64,000 bases of DNA from Streptomyces sp. PCS3-D2 (GTDB taxonomy: Bacteria; Actinomycetota; Actinomycetes; Streptomycetales; Streptomycetaceae), in the NCBI RefSeq assembly GCF_000612545.2, contig NZ_CP097800.1, positions 1,302,001 to 1,366,000 on the forward strand, in the 5' to 3' direction. Below the pieces are notes generated by a model. The model was not told the origin of the DNA, did no database searches, and saw only the letters and a program-made list of their open reading frames with translations. Of the stretch, positions 40,341 through 48,751 are shown piece after piece. The position numbers and the translations under genes were made by a program. The stretch's first letter is position 1. Each line of letters starts with the position of its first letter.

Positions 40341-42414
40341 CAGGTGGGCGGGGAGACCGGGAGCGGGCCAGGAGCATCGCCACGTCGTCCTCCTGGGCGC
40401 ACGGGAGCAGCCGCCGCAGGATCTGGTCGCACAGTCCCTCCAGGGGCTGCTCCGCGCCGTGCAGGGCTTGTGCGAGCTGTTCCATGCCCTGGTCGAGGTC
40501 GCGGTCCCGGGCCTCGATGAGCCCGTCGGTGTAGAGGACGAGCAGGCTGTCCGGGGCCAGGTGCACCTCCTCGGTACGGAAGTCGCGTCCGCCGACGCCC
40601 AGGGGCGTCCCGGGCCGGCCGTGGAGAAAGGTCACCGCCCCGTCGGTGGCGACGACGGCGGGCGGCGGGTGGCCGGCACGGGCGATCACGCAGGCGCCGG
40701 ACGCCGCGTGGTGGACGGCGTACACGCAGGTCGCCATCTCGTCCTCACCCAGGTCGGCGACGACGGCGTCGAGGGAGCGGAGCAGCTGTGCGGGGGGTAC
40801 GCCATGGCGCGCGAGGGTCCGTACGGCGGTGCGCAGCTGCCCCATGACGGCCGCCGCGTGGATGCCGTGGCCCATGACGTCCCCGATGACGAGACCGGTC
40901 CGCCCGCCGGGCAGCGGGATGGCGTCGAACCAGTCACCGCCGACGTCGTGGTCGCTGGCGGGCAGGTAGCGGCCGGTGAGTTCGAGGCCGGGGACCTTGG
41001 GCAGGGCGCTGTTGGTGAGGCTGCGCTGGAGGGTGAGTGCGGCCTGGCGCTGGCGGGTGTACATGCGGGCGTTGTCGATGTTGAGCGCCGCCCGGGCGAC
41101 GAGCTCGTCGACCAGGACGCAGTCCTGCTCGTCGAAGGGCTCGCGCTCGCGTGTCCGGGTGACGGTGACGGTGCCCAGGACGGTGCCGCGGGCGACGAGC
41201 GGGACCAGGCGGGCCGAGCCGAGGGTGGCCAGGTAGGCCCGCAGGGCGTCGGCCCGCGGGGAGGTGATCAGTGCCGGGATGTCGGAGACGTAGAGGTTCA
41301 TCGGCCGGCCCGCGGTGATGACCTGCTCGTAGACGGTGCCGGCGGGGATCTGGAAGGTCTGGCCGGCGGCGAGTTGCGCGGTGGGGGCGGTCGGGTCGGG
41401 GAACTGCGCCGCCAGGCGGCGCAGGAGGCCGCGGGTGGAGGCCGCGGGTGCCGCGCCTTCGTCGGGGCCGAGGACGGACTCCAGGAGCTGTACGTCGGCG
41501 GAGTCCGAGAGCTGCGGGACCAACTGCTGCACGATCTCCTGGGCGGTCTGGCGCAGGTCCAGGGTGGTGCCGATGCGGGTGCCCGCCTCCGCGAGCAGGG
41601 CGAGGCGGTGCTGGGCCAGCTCGGCCTCGGCCTGGGCCTGCTGGCTCTCCGTGATGTCGATGAGGGAGGCGATCAGGCCGAGGGGCCGGCCGGAGCCGTC
41701 CAGGAGGGGGGCGTAGGAGCAGGACCAGGTCCGGTCGTGCTCGGGGTCGGCGGGGGTCCGGCCGGTGCGGCGGACGTCGACGACGGCGGTGCCCCGGTCG
41801 AGCACCTGCCGCATCGTCGCCTCCAGGGCCGCGGCATTGACCCCCGGGACCACTTCGGTGAGGCGTTTACCGAGGTGCTCGGCGGCGGAGACGCCGTTCA
41901 TCCGGGCGAGCGCGTCGTTGACCCGGAGGAAGCGCAGGTCGGGGCCGAGGGTGGCGAGGCCGATGGGCGACTGGGTGAACAGGCTCTGGAGGGCGGCGAG
42001 GGAGTCGCGCATGTGGAGGACCTCGGAGGTCTCCACGGCGATGAGCAGGGCCCCCATGCGCCCGGAGGCGTCGACGGCGGGGACGATCCACATCTCCATG
42101 ACGACCCGGTGGCCGTCGCGGTGGCGTACGGGGAGGGTCCCGACGACGGTCTCGCCCGCCTGGACGCGGCGCGTCAGCTGGTCGGCGAGCTCCTGGTTGG
42201 CCTCGGGGACCAGGACGGAGGCTCCCGCGCGGCCGAGGATGTCCTCGGGGCGGTGCCCGAGCAGGTCCTGGGCGGCCAGCGACCACTCGACGACGCGCCC
42301 GTCGGCGTCCTCCCGCCACAGGGCGATCGGCAGCAGCTCGCGGAGTACGCCCGCGTAGCCGACAGCCGCCGCCGGCGGGTCCGGCACCTCGCTCGTCGAC
42401 TGGAAAGTGTCCAC
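40333..42414 (-). CDS. Cytosolic PAS-PAS-GAF SpoIIE phosphatase
   Basis: A 693-residue phosphatase with no membrane segment. Two PAS domains (about 20-135, with LLPIALWREDADGRVVEWS; and 145-265, with FLRVNDALARMNGVSAAEHLG) are followed by a GAF domain (about 280-455) and a SpoIIE/PP2C domain (about 465-685; VGGDWFDAIPLPGGR, IGDVMGHGIHAAAVMG, VLYTDGLIEARDRD). It lacks the HATPase found in its convergent neighbour. The expected substrate is a phosphorylated anti-anti-sigma factor, but none is encoded nearby. The GTG at 42414 has GAGG upstream. The two neighbouring phosphatases share the GAF-SpoIIE core, so an old duplication is possible. Confidence 0.92.
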   Translation of the reverse strand: MDTFQSTSEVPDPPAAAVGYAGVLRELLPIALWREDADGRVVEWSLAAQDLLGHRPEDILGRAGASVLVPEANQELADQLTRRVQAGETVVGTLPVRHRDGHRVVMEMWIVPAVDASGRMGALLIAVETSEVLHMRDSLAALQSLFTQSPIGLATLGPDLRFLRVNDALARMNGVSAAEHLGKRLTEVVPGVNAAALEATMRQVLDRGTAVVDVRRTGRTPADPEHDRTWSCSYAPLLDGSGRPLGLIASLIDITESQQAQAEAELAQHRLALLAEAGTRIGTTLDLRQTAQEIVQQLVPQLSDSADVQLLESVLGPDEGAAPAASTRGLLRRLAAQFPDPTAPTAQLAAGQTFQIPAGTVYEQVITAGRPMNLYVSDIPALITSPRADALRAYLATLGSARLVPLVARGTVLGTVTVTRTREREPFDEQDCVLVDELVARAALNIDNARMYTRQRQAALTLQRSLTNSALPKVPGLELTGRYLPASDHDVGGDWFDAIPLPGGRTGLVIGDVMGHGIHAAAVMGQLRTAVRTLARHGVPPAQLLRSLDAVVADLGEDEMATCVYAVHHAASGACVIARAGHPPPAVVATDGAVTFLHGRPGTPLGVGGRDFRTEEVHLAPDSLLVLYTDGLIEARDRDLDQGMEQLAQALHGAEQPLEGLCDQILRRLLPCAQEDDVAMLLARSRSPRPPAG

Positions 42415-42589
42415 ACCGACCTCACCCCGGGGGCCCGATTCCTACCGATTCACCCTATCCGAGCCATCGGCGCCGGGCTCTGTGTCCTGCCGGAAGGGGC
42501 TGGTATGGAGCCCTACCTCCGCGGGAGCGGCGGGAAACCGCGCCGCGGGGCCGTCCGGCCTCCCGACCACAGGCCCGGGACGCCGTCCG

Positions 42590-43963
42590 TCACGCATGCG
42601 CCAGCAGCTCCTGCACCCCGCCACTGATCACTGCGGTCACCGGGATCCCCGCCCGGTCGACCAGACCCGCCGCGACGGCCGCCCGGCGGCCGCTGCCGCA
42701 CACCACCCAGATCTCCCGGTCCCGGGGCAGCTCGCCGATCCTGCGGGGCAGTTCGGCGAGGGGCACGGCCAGGGAGCCGGGGATGCCGCCCTCGGGGCGC
42801 TCCGGCCGCACGTCGAGCACCCGCCTGCGGTCGAGGTCCCCGACCAGGGCGGCCGCGTCCGCGGTGCGGAAGGCGCGCAGCGGACGGCCGGCCGCCGCCC
42901 AGGCGTCGGCACCTCCCGCGAGGTACCCGGCGACATCGTCGTAACCGATCCGCAGGAGCTGGACCATCGCCTCGTGGGCGGCGTCCCCGGCCGGTTCGGG
43001 CAGCACGAGGACCAGCCGCGTACCGAAGGGCACGACCTCGCCGACCAGACTCGCGAAGCGCTCGTCGAGCTCGTCGCAGATCGAGCCGGGCAGGTGGCCC
43101 GCGGCGAAGGCCGCCCGGTCGCGCCCGTCGACGATCTGGGCGCCACCGCCGGCGAGCCCCTCGACCATGGCCGGGGTGAGCGGCCGGAGGACGGGCGGGC
43201 CGCCGAGGACCTGCGGCCCGTGCCGGTTGACCGGCGCCATGTGGCGGTAGTAGGCGGGGTACGGGGGCAGTCCCGACATCCGCCCCCGGACGAACTCCTC
43301 CTCGTCCTGGGCGGTCAGCACGGGGTTGCTGCGCCGCTCCGCGCCGACCGTGCTGGTCCGCTCCCCCGACACCGGGCCGGCCGCGCAGGAACTGCCCGCG
43401 CCGTGCGTCGGCAGCACGCGGGTGCCGTCGGGGAGCAGGGCGAGGCGGCGCAGCGTCCGGTACTGGGCCCGGGCGAGTTCCTCCGTACGGCCGCTTCCCG
43501 ACAGGTCGGTCCGGCCGGCACTGCCGACGAGGAGACTGCCTCCGGTGAAGACGGCGGACGGGGCCCGGTCCGTGTCGTCGAAGACCAGGTAGGAAGTGTG
43601 CTCGGCGGTGTGACCCGGGGTTTCCACGGCGCGCACGGTCGCGTCGCCGACGCGGATCTCGTCGTCCTCGGCCAGGGGCAGGTGGTCGAAGGCGTACGGG
43701 GCGCGGGCCGGCCCGGCGACGGTGGCACCGGTGGCCGCCCGGACCTCCAGCGCGCCCGAGACGTAGTCGTTGTGCACGTGCGTCTCCAGGACGTAACGGA
43801 TCCGGACCCGCCGGGCGGCGCAGGAGTCCACCACCTCCCAGACGTCCCGCTGCGGGTCGACGAGGGCGGCCTCGTCACCGCTGACGAGCAGGTAGCTGGT
43901 GTCCCCCAACGACGGGGTGGCGAGGGCCTCGATCGCCGCCCCGGAACCGTTCACGCGACTCAT
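42590..43963 (-). CDS. Persulfide-dioxygenase-like MBL protein with two rhodanese domains
   Basis: A 457-residue protein: an MBL domain (about 1-240) of the ETHE1/persulfide dioxygenase type and two rhodanese domains (about 265-355 and 370-457). The MBL iron ligands ETHVHNDYVSG (His62, His64, Asp66) and TPGHTAEH (His118) are present, but the metal-ligand Asp of the FTGD motif is Gly142 (FTGGSLL). The first rhodanese loop has no Cys (VLPEPAGD); the second has Cys422 (VVCGSGRRA) and may be active. The expected role is oxidation or transfer of sulfane sulfur. Its ATG overlaps the stop of the sulfite-oxidase-like gene by four bases, pointing to a joint sulfur-oxidation function. Confidence 0.88.
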   Translation of the reverse strand: MSRVNGSGAAIEALATPSLGDTSYLLVSGDEAALVDPQRDVWEVVDSCAARRVRIRYVLETHVHNDYVSGALEVRAATGATVAGPARAPYAFDHLPLAEDDEIRVGDATVRAVETPGHTAEHTSYLVFDDTDRAPSAVFTGGSLLVGSAGRTDLSGSGRTEELARAQYRTLRRLALLPDGTRVLPTHGAGSSCAAGPVSGERTSTVGAERRSNPVLTAQDEEEFVRGRMSGLPPYPAYYRHMAPVNRHGPQVLGGPPVLRPLTPAMVEGLAGGGAQIVDGRDRAAFAAGHLPGSICDELDERFASLVGEVVPFGTRLVLVLPEPAGDAAHEAMVQLLRIGYDDVAGYLAGGADAWAAAGRPLRAFRTADAAALVGDLDRRRVLDVRPERPEGGIPGSLAVPLAELPRRIGELPRDREIWVVCGSGRRAAVAAGLVDRAGIPVTAVISGGVQELLAHA

Positions 43964-45069
43964 ACGACCACCACCTCGACGGAGGCCACGGGGTTGCAGC
44001 CGTAGCCATGGGCGTTCCACGGGGCCTGCAGCGGCTGTGCGACGCCGCGGGCGTCGGTGGCACGGGACAGCAGCCGGTAGGGTCCCGGCTGCTGCGGGGT
44101 CCACCGGTAGGTCCAGCCGGTCCAGGCGTAGGGGCCGGCCGGTGGTGAGAGGACGGCTTCGTGCCAGCCCCGGACGTGGTCCGGGTCGCCGGCCTCGTCC
44201 TGGTGCTCGGCCCGGACCTCGACCCTGGACACGGGCACCCCGCCGCCCGACCAGGCATGGCCCCGGACCACGACCGCACGGCCCCGGCGCAGGTCCTCGT
44301 CCGGGGCCGGCTCGGTGATGAGCGACTTGACCCGCAGGGTCGTCACGGGGCCTTCGGGGGTACCGCGCGCGGCGGTGTAGAGGTATTCCTCGGCCTGGAA
44401 GACCCCGCCGAAGGGGGCGGTCACGACCCGCACCCCGACCAGCCACTTCACATCCGCGACGGCGTACCGGCCGGGAACCACGAGGCGGACCGGGGCGCCG
44501 TGCTCGGGGGTGAGCGGCTCACCGTTCATGCGGGTGGCGAGGAGGGTGTCCCGGTGGCGGGCCACTGCGAGCGGGAGGCTGCGTTCGAAGGGGGTGCGGC
44601 GGCCGTGCACGGTGCCGGAATCCGCTCCGGTGAAGACGACCTCGACGGCCTCCGGGTCGATCCCGGCGCGGTCCGCGAGCAGGCGGAAGGGCACGCCCTC
44701 GAAGCGCGCGCAGCCCACCGCCCGCTGGCTCCAGGGCAGGCCGGGCGGGGCGGGCCGCATCAGGCTCCGGCCGTTCCCCGCGCATTCCACGACGACGTCG
44801 AGCGCGCGGTGCTCCAGCGCGAGGAGCTCTTCACGGCCGATGGAGAAAGCGGTGGCCACGGCGCCGCCGACGTGCAGCCGCCACCGTCCGGCGTCGGTGG
44901 GCGGGATGCCGAAGTGGTCGCGTACGAAGAAGGCGGCCACGGGGGTGACGGGCTCGGCCAGCGCGGCCGAGGGGGTCTGGGCGTTGTAGGGGTCGGCCGT
45001 GACCGTCTCGGGTGCCCATACGGTGGCGCCGGGCCCTCGGGCGACCCGGAAATCCGGCGCTGCGGTCAT
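43960..45069 (-). CDS. Sulfite-oxidase-like molybdopterin enzyme
   Basis: A 369-residue molybdenum cofactor enzyme with the oxidoreductase molybdopterin-binding domain (about 40-230) and the C-terminal Mo-co dimerisation domain (about 245-365). Cys96 in VVECAGNGRS is the molybdenum ligand; RYAVADVKWLVGVRV near 205 is typical of sulfite oxidases. There is no haem domain and no signal peptide, so a cytosolic sulfite dehydrogenase is likely. Start ATG 45069 is chosen because GGAGG lies seven bases upstream; a GTG at 45075 would sit on the ribosome site. It forms an operon with the MBL/rhodanese gene, which could make sulfite for it. Confidence 0.9.
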   Translation of the reverse strand: MTAAPDFRVARGPGATVWAPETVTADPYNAQTPSAALAEPVTPVAAFFVRDHFGIPPTDAGRWRLHVGGAVATAFSIGREELLALEHRALDVVVECAGNGRSLMRPAPPGLPWSQRAVGCARFEGVPFRLLADRAGIDPEAVEVVFTGADSGTVHGRRTPFERSLPLAVARHRDTLLATRMNGEPLTPEHGAPVRLVVPGRYAVADVKWLVGVRVVTAPFGGVFQAEEYLYTAARGTPEGPVTTLRVKSLITEPAPDEDLRRGRAVVVRGHAWSGGGVPVSRVEVRAEHQDEAGDPDHVRGWHEAVLSPPAGPYAWTGWTYRWTPQQPGPYRLLSRATDARGVAQPLQAPWNAHGYGCNPVASVEVVVV

Positions 45070-45238
45070 GCCCACACCTCCCGCCGGCCTCGTGCGGAGC
45101 GCGACGCGAATCGCTTCCAGCGTACGTCCGGGGAGTCGTCCCGGGGCATTCGGGGACCCTCAGGCCGGGTGCGCCAAGGGGCGGCGCAGCGCGCGAAGCG
45201 CCGACCGCCCCCGCTTGCGGAAGCGCCGGGCAGCGACC

Positions 45239-46450
45239 TCAGGCCAGTTCGCGCGGGCGAGGTTCGACCGTGTCCAGGACCCCTGCGATCCCCCGGGCCA
45301 GGCACGGGATCCGGTGGGCCGGGATGCCGGCGATGTTGATCCGGCCCGAGGTCGTCCCGTAGATGGCGTACTGCCTGCGCAGCCGCAGCATCTGGTGCGG
45401 GGTCAGCGCCAGCATCGAGAACATGCCCTTCTGTCGGGCCAGCGAGCGCGCCTGCTCCGTGCAGCCGAGCGCGGTGAGGTGCCCGGCCAGGTCCGCCCGG
45501 TTGGCCGTGATCCGGCCGCGCATGACGTCCAGCTCCGCCCGCCAGGAGGCCCGCAGCTCCTCGTCCTGAAGGATCGTGGTCACGACGGCGGCGCCGTGCT
45601 CGGGCGGCATCGAGTACAGGGTCCGGGCCGCGTTCTGCAGGGCCGTCTCGGCGTGCCGCACGGCCCGCCCCGAGGTCCCGAGCACCATGGCGCAGCCGAC
45701 GCGGTCGCTGTAGAGGCCGAAGTTCTTCGAGCAGCTCACGGCGATCAGCATCTCGGGCACCCGGGCCGCCAGCATCCGAGTGGCCAGCAGGTCGCCCTCC
45801 AGCCCGTCGCCGAGCCCGTGGTACGCGAGGTCGACGAAGGGCACCCAGCCGCCGCGCTCGGCCGACTCGGCCAGCGCCTCCCAGTCGTCCAGCAGCGGGT
45901 CGACCCCCGAGGGGTTGTGGCAGCACCCCTGGAGCAGGACGACGTCGTCGCGCCCGGCGCCGGCCAGCTCCCGCAGCACTCCGGCCGTGTCGAAGCCGCC
46001 CTCGGCGTCCCGCCACCCGTAGGTGCGCACCGTCAGCCCGGCGGCCTCCAGGATGGGCCGGTGGTTGACGTAGGCCGGGTCGCTGATCCACACCGTGGCG
46101 CCGGGCCGGGTGCGGTGGATCAGGTCGGCGAGCAGCCGCAGCGCGCCGGAGCCCGCGACGGTCTGGACGGCCGCGGCCCGCTCGACAGGCCCGTCCGGGC
46201 CCAGCACCAGGTCCAGCAGGGACCGGTTGAAGGCGGTGTTGCCGGAGAGCCCTCGGTACTCCTTGGACTCCGAGAGCTGCGCCAGCCGTATCTCGGCCTC
46301 GCGGACGGCGGCCATGACCGGGGTGGTGCCGGTCTGGTCCCGGTAGACGCCGAGGACCAGGTTCAGGCGTTCGGGCCGCTCGTCGCCGCCGAACTCGTAG
46401 GTCAGGTCCCACAGCGGGTCGGTGGGCGGCGTGGGAAGGAGCTCAAGCAT
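45239..46450 (-). CDS. Aromatic/aspartate aminotransferase (TyrB/AspC type)
   Basis: A 403-residue PLP-dependent aminotransferase of subgroup I-alpha, the enterobacterial AspC/TyrB type. The catalytic Lys242 lies in VSCSKNFGLYSDRVG, with CCHNPSGVDP near 176 and FVDLAYHGLGDGL near 205. Substrate is likely an aromatic amino acid or aspartate with 2-oxoglutarate. Its ATG overlaps the stop of the EamA exporter gene by eight bases, and both diverge from an Lrp-type regulator. The set looks like an amino-acid efflux and turnover unit controlled by that regulator; this is inference from layout. Confidence 0.92.
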   Translation of the reverse strand: MLELLPTPPTDPLWDLTYEFGGDERPERLNLVLGVYRDQTGTTPVMAAVREAEIRLAQLSESKEYRGLSGNTAFNRSLLDLVLGPDGPVERAAAVQTVAGSGALRLLADLIHRTRPGATVWISDPAYVNHRPILEAAGLTVRTYGWRDAEGGFDTAGVLRELAGAGRDDVVLLQGCCHNPSGVDPLLDDWEALAESAERGGWVPFVDLAYHGLGDGLEGDLLATRMLAARVPEMLIAVSCSKNFGLYSDRVGCAMVLGTSGRAVRHAETALQNAARTLYSMPPEHGAAVVTTILQDEELRASWRAELDVMRGRITANRADLAGHLTALGCTEQARSLARQKGMFSMLALTPHQMLRLRRQYAIYGTTSGRINIAGIPAHRIPCLARGIAGVLDTVEPRPRELA

Positions 46451-47435
46451 CTGCGGGGACCTCGGGTCGGGGGCGGGGGCGGCGGTTGGCGAGGACGACG
46501 CCGGCGGTGATCAGGGGGACGCCGGCCAGGACGGCGGCGGTGGGTGATTCGCCGAGCAGGGGGATGGCGAGGAGGACCACCGCGACGGGGCTGAGGCTGC
46601 CGACGGCGGAGCTGCGTTCGGCGCCGAGGCGGCGGATCGCGAAGGCGTAGAGCAGGCCCGCGCACAGCCCCACGCCGAGGCCCTGCACGACCAGGAACAG
46701 GGCGATGTCGGCGCCCGCGGCGTGCGCGATCCCGGTGGGCAGAACGCCGGTCAGGACGAGGAGCCCGATGATCGCGAAGGAGGGCAGGCAGAGCAGTCCG
46801 ATCGAGCCGACGGGATCGAGGTCCACCTCGCGCAGCCCCACCGTGTAGAGGGCCCACAGGCCGCTCGCGACCAGGAGGATGCCGGAGCCGGCGAGGACGT
46901 CCGTGTCCACGGGGACGACGTAGCGCCAGACCAGGGCGATGACACCGGCCGCGATCAGGGCGAGGCCGACCGCCTGGGTGCCCCTGGGCACGCCGTGACC
47001 GCGTCGGATCATGATCAGGGACACGAAGAGCGGGACCATGCCGGGGACGATGGACCCGACGAAGGCCGCGGAGGTCAGGGCTCCGCCGTGCATCGCGGCC
47101 AGGAAGAAGGGCACCCCGGCACCACAGACGATCTTCAGCGCGGGGCCCGGCCGCACCGCGGCGATGGCGCGGCGGCGCCGCCACAGGGCGGGGAGGAGGA
47201 GGACGGGAGGCAGGCCGAACCGCAGCAGGGCCGCATCGGCCGGCAGCAGCGAGGAACCGCTCAGGGCGCGGGCGCTGAGCGCGAACGCGGCCCAGATCGA
47301 GACCGTCACCAGCAGGGCCAGCATGCCCTGGGCCTGGGGGGAGAGCCCGCGCCGGCCGGGGTGTCCGGCACGCGGGCCCGCCGCATCGGGAGGCAGGGTC
47401 GCCCGGGTGGTGTGCGTCGCGACCAAGGGATCCAC
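46443..47435 (-). CDS. EamA/DMT-family exporter
   Basis: A 330-residue membrane protein with ten predicted helices in two EamA repeats, the fold of drug/metabolite and amino-acid exporters such as RhtA and YdcZ-like proteins. Hydrophobic segments begin at about residue 40 (GMLALLVTVSIWAAFALSA) and end near 315 (AVLAGVPLITAGVVLANR). GTG 47435 is favoured, with GAGG five bases upstream; longer frames run into the regulator's promoter. It overlaps the aminotransferase gene by eight bases and diverges from the Lrp-type regulator, a common pairing for amino-acid exporters. Confidence 0.88.
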   Translation of the reverse strand: MDPLVATHTTRATLPPDAAGPRAGHPGRRGLSPQAQGMLALLVTVSIWAAFALSARALSGSSLLPADAALLRFGLPPVLLLPALWRRRRAIAAVRPGPALKIVCGAGVPFFLAAMHGGALTSAAFVGSIVPGMVPLFVSLIMIRRGHGVPRGTQAVGLALIAAGVIALVWRYVVPVDTDVLAGSGILLVASGLWALYTVGLREVDLDPVGSIGLLCLPSFAIIGLLVLTGVLPTGIAHAAGADIALFLVVQGLGVGLCAGLLYAFAIRRLGAERSSAVGSLSPVAVVLLAIPLLGESPTAAVLAGVPLITAGVVLANRRPRPRPEVPADA

Positions 47436-47506
47436 TCCAGCCTCTGGAACACGGGCCGGTCCGGCCCGCTCACGGGCAACGCTAGAGCTTTTGCCGGGGC
47501 AGCCGA

Positions 47507-47551
47507 TTGCCAGTTCTGCCTCTCGGACATACGTTTGGGGCAGGATCTGCC
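47507..47551 (+). promoter_or_regulatory. Promoter and inverted repeat of the Lrp-type gene
   Basis: TTGCCA (47507-47512), 17 bp and TACGTT (47530-47535) form a promoter on the plus strand. A perfect repeat GGCAG-GAT-CTGCC (47539-47551) covers the expected transcription start, a good place for autorepression. Confidence 0.6.
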
Positions 47552-47562
47552 AAGGAGGGGCC

Positions 47563-48045
47563 ATGGACGCAGTCGATCTGCAGATCATCCGGGAATTGCA
47601 GACGGACGGGCGCCTTTCCAACCAGGAACTGGCCGACCGCGTCCGGCTGTCCCCGTCACCCTGCCTGCGCCGGGTCCGGCGATTGGAGGAGGCGGGCCTG
47701 ATCCGCGGCTACACGGCCATGGTCGACCAGGTCGCCTACGGGCTGCCGGTGACCGTCTTCGTCCGGATCCGGCTGGAGCGGCACACGGCGGAGGCGGTGC
47801 GGCTCTTCGAGGAGCACGTGGCCGGCATCGAGCACATCCAGGACTGCTACCTGATGGCGGGGAGCAGCGACTACCTGCTCAGAGTCGTCATCGAGGACCT
47901 GGAGGCCTACGAGGCCCTGGTGCGCCACCGCATCCATGCCATCCCGGGCATCGCCTCGATCGAGTCGAGCTTCGCGTACGGCAGCGTGAAGCAGTCCAGG
48001 ACCTATCCGAAGCCCGCGCCGGGCGCCTCGCGGCGACCGCGCTGA
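47563..48045 (+). CDS. Lrp/AsnC-family regulator
   Basis: A 160-residue feast/famine regulator. The N-terminal winged helix-turn-helix is at 1-60 (VDLQIIRELQTDGRLSNQEL, RVRLSPSPCLRRVRRLEEAG) and the C-terminal RAM domain at 65-145 (PVTVFVRIRLERH, YLMAGSSDYLLRVVIEDL). These proteins form octamers around DNA and sense amino acids. AAGGAGGGG precedes the ATG at 47563. It diverges from the EamA exporter and aminotransferase genes, which are its most probable targets. Confidence 0.93.
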   Translation: MDAVDLQIIRELQTDGRLSNQELADRVRLSPSPCLRRVRRLEEAGLIRGYTAMVDQVAYGLPVTVFVRIRLERHTAEAVRLFEEHVAGIEHIQDCYLMAGSSDYLLRVVIEDLEAYEALVRHRIHAIPGIASIESSFAYGSVKQSRTYPKPAPGASRRPR

Positions 48046-48085
48046 CGATCCGGCGGACGACCCGGCCGATGGCCTGACGGATCCC

Positions 48086-48107
48086 GCCGGGCCCGGGAAA
48101 GCCCGGC
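48086..48107 (+). terminator. Hairpin after the Lrp-type gene
   Basis: GCCGGGC (48086-48092) and GCCCGGC (48101-48107) pair around an 8-base loop, 40 bases after the stop. Confidence 0.4.
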
Positions 48108-48114
48108 TGGTCAC

Positions 48115-48166
48115 GGCTCCGGGCCGGGCCGGTGGGTCAGGGCTCCGGGCCGGGCCGGTGGGTCAG
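48115..48166. repeat. 26-bp perfect tandem duplication at the macro-domain gene's 3' end
   Basis: Two identical 26-bp units, 48115-48140 and 48141-48166, beginning GGCTCCGGGCC. The second copy contains the stop codon (48163-48165) of the macro-domain gene, so the first copy is an untranslated duplicate of the gene's end. Confidence 0.85.
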
Positions 48167-48714
48167 GGCCCCGGCCGCGATCCGCCGGACGGGTCCTGGA
48201 GAGAGGATCCGACCGCGGCCTCGAAGACGGCGTACGCGGCGGCGTCGAAGAGGACGAAGCGCACCTCCTGGACCTCGGTGCGGGCGGCCAGGACCGTCCG
48301 GACCGCGATCCGCGCCCCGTCGTCCATGGGCCAGCCGTAGATACCGGTGGAGATGGCCGGGAAGGCCACCGTACGGGCCCCCAGCTCGTCGGCGACGCGC
48401 AGCGACTCGCGGTAGCAGGAGGCGAGCAGGTCCGACCGGTCCTCTTCGCGCGACCAGACGGGCCCCACCGTGTGGATGACGTGCTCGGCGGCCAGTCGGC
48501 CGGCGGTGGTGGCGACGGCCCGGCCCGTCGGCAGTCCCTTGCCGTAGTGCCCGCGCCGCAGGTCCTCGCAGGCGGCGAGGATCTCCGGGCCGCCCTTGCG
48601 GTGGATGGCGCCGTCGACCCCGCCGCCGCCGAGCAGTGAGGAATTCGCGGCGTTGACGATGGCGTCGGCCTTCTCGGCGGTGATGTCGCCGCGTACCAGT
48701 GTGATGCGCACCAT
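48163..48714 (-). CDS. Macro-domain O-acetyl-ADP-ribose deacetylase
   Basis: A 183-residue single macro domain of the MacroD/YmdB type, which hydrolyses O-acetyl-ADP-ribose and removes ADP-ribose from acidic side chains. Diagnostic segments are GDITAEKADAIVNAANSSLL, GGGGVDGAIHRKGGPE (catalytic Asp and the ribose loop) and FPAISTGIYGWP (the diphosphate loop). The 20-residue C-terminal tail is Gly/Pro/Ser-rich and lies in a tandem duplication. AAGGA precedes the ATG at 48714. The neighbours do not suggest an ADP-ribosylation operon; no ADP-ribosyltransferase is seen. Confidence 0.93.
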   Translation of the reverse strand: MVRITLVRGDITAEKADAIVNAANSSLLGGGGVDGAIHRKGGPEILAACEDLRRGHYGKGLPTGRAVATTAGRLAAEHVIHTVGPVWSREEDRSDLLASCYRESLRVADELGARTVAFPAISTGIYGWPMDDGARIAVRTVLAARTEVQEVRFVLFDAAAYAVFEAAVGSSLQDPSGGSRPGP

Positions 48715-48751
48715 CGGAAGTCCTTTCACGGTTCGGGGGGCGGGCGGCGCC

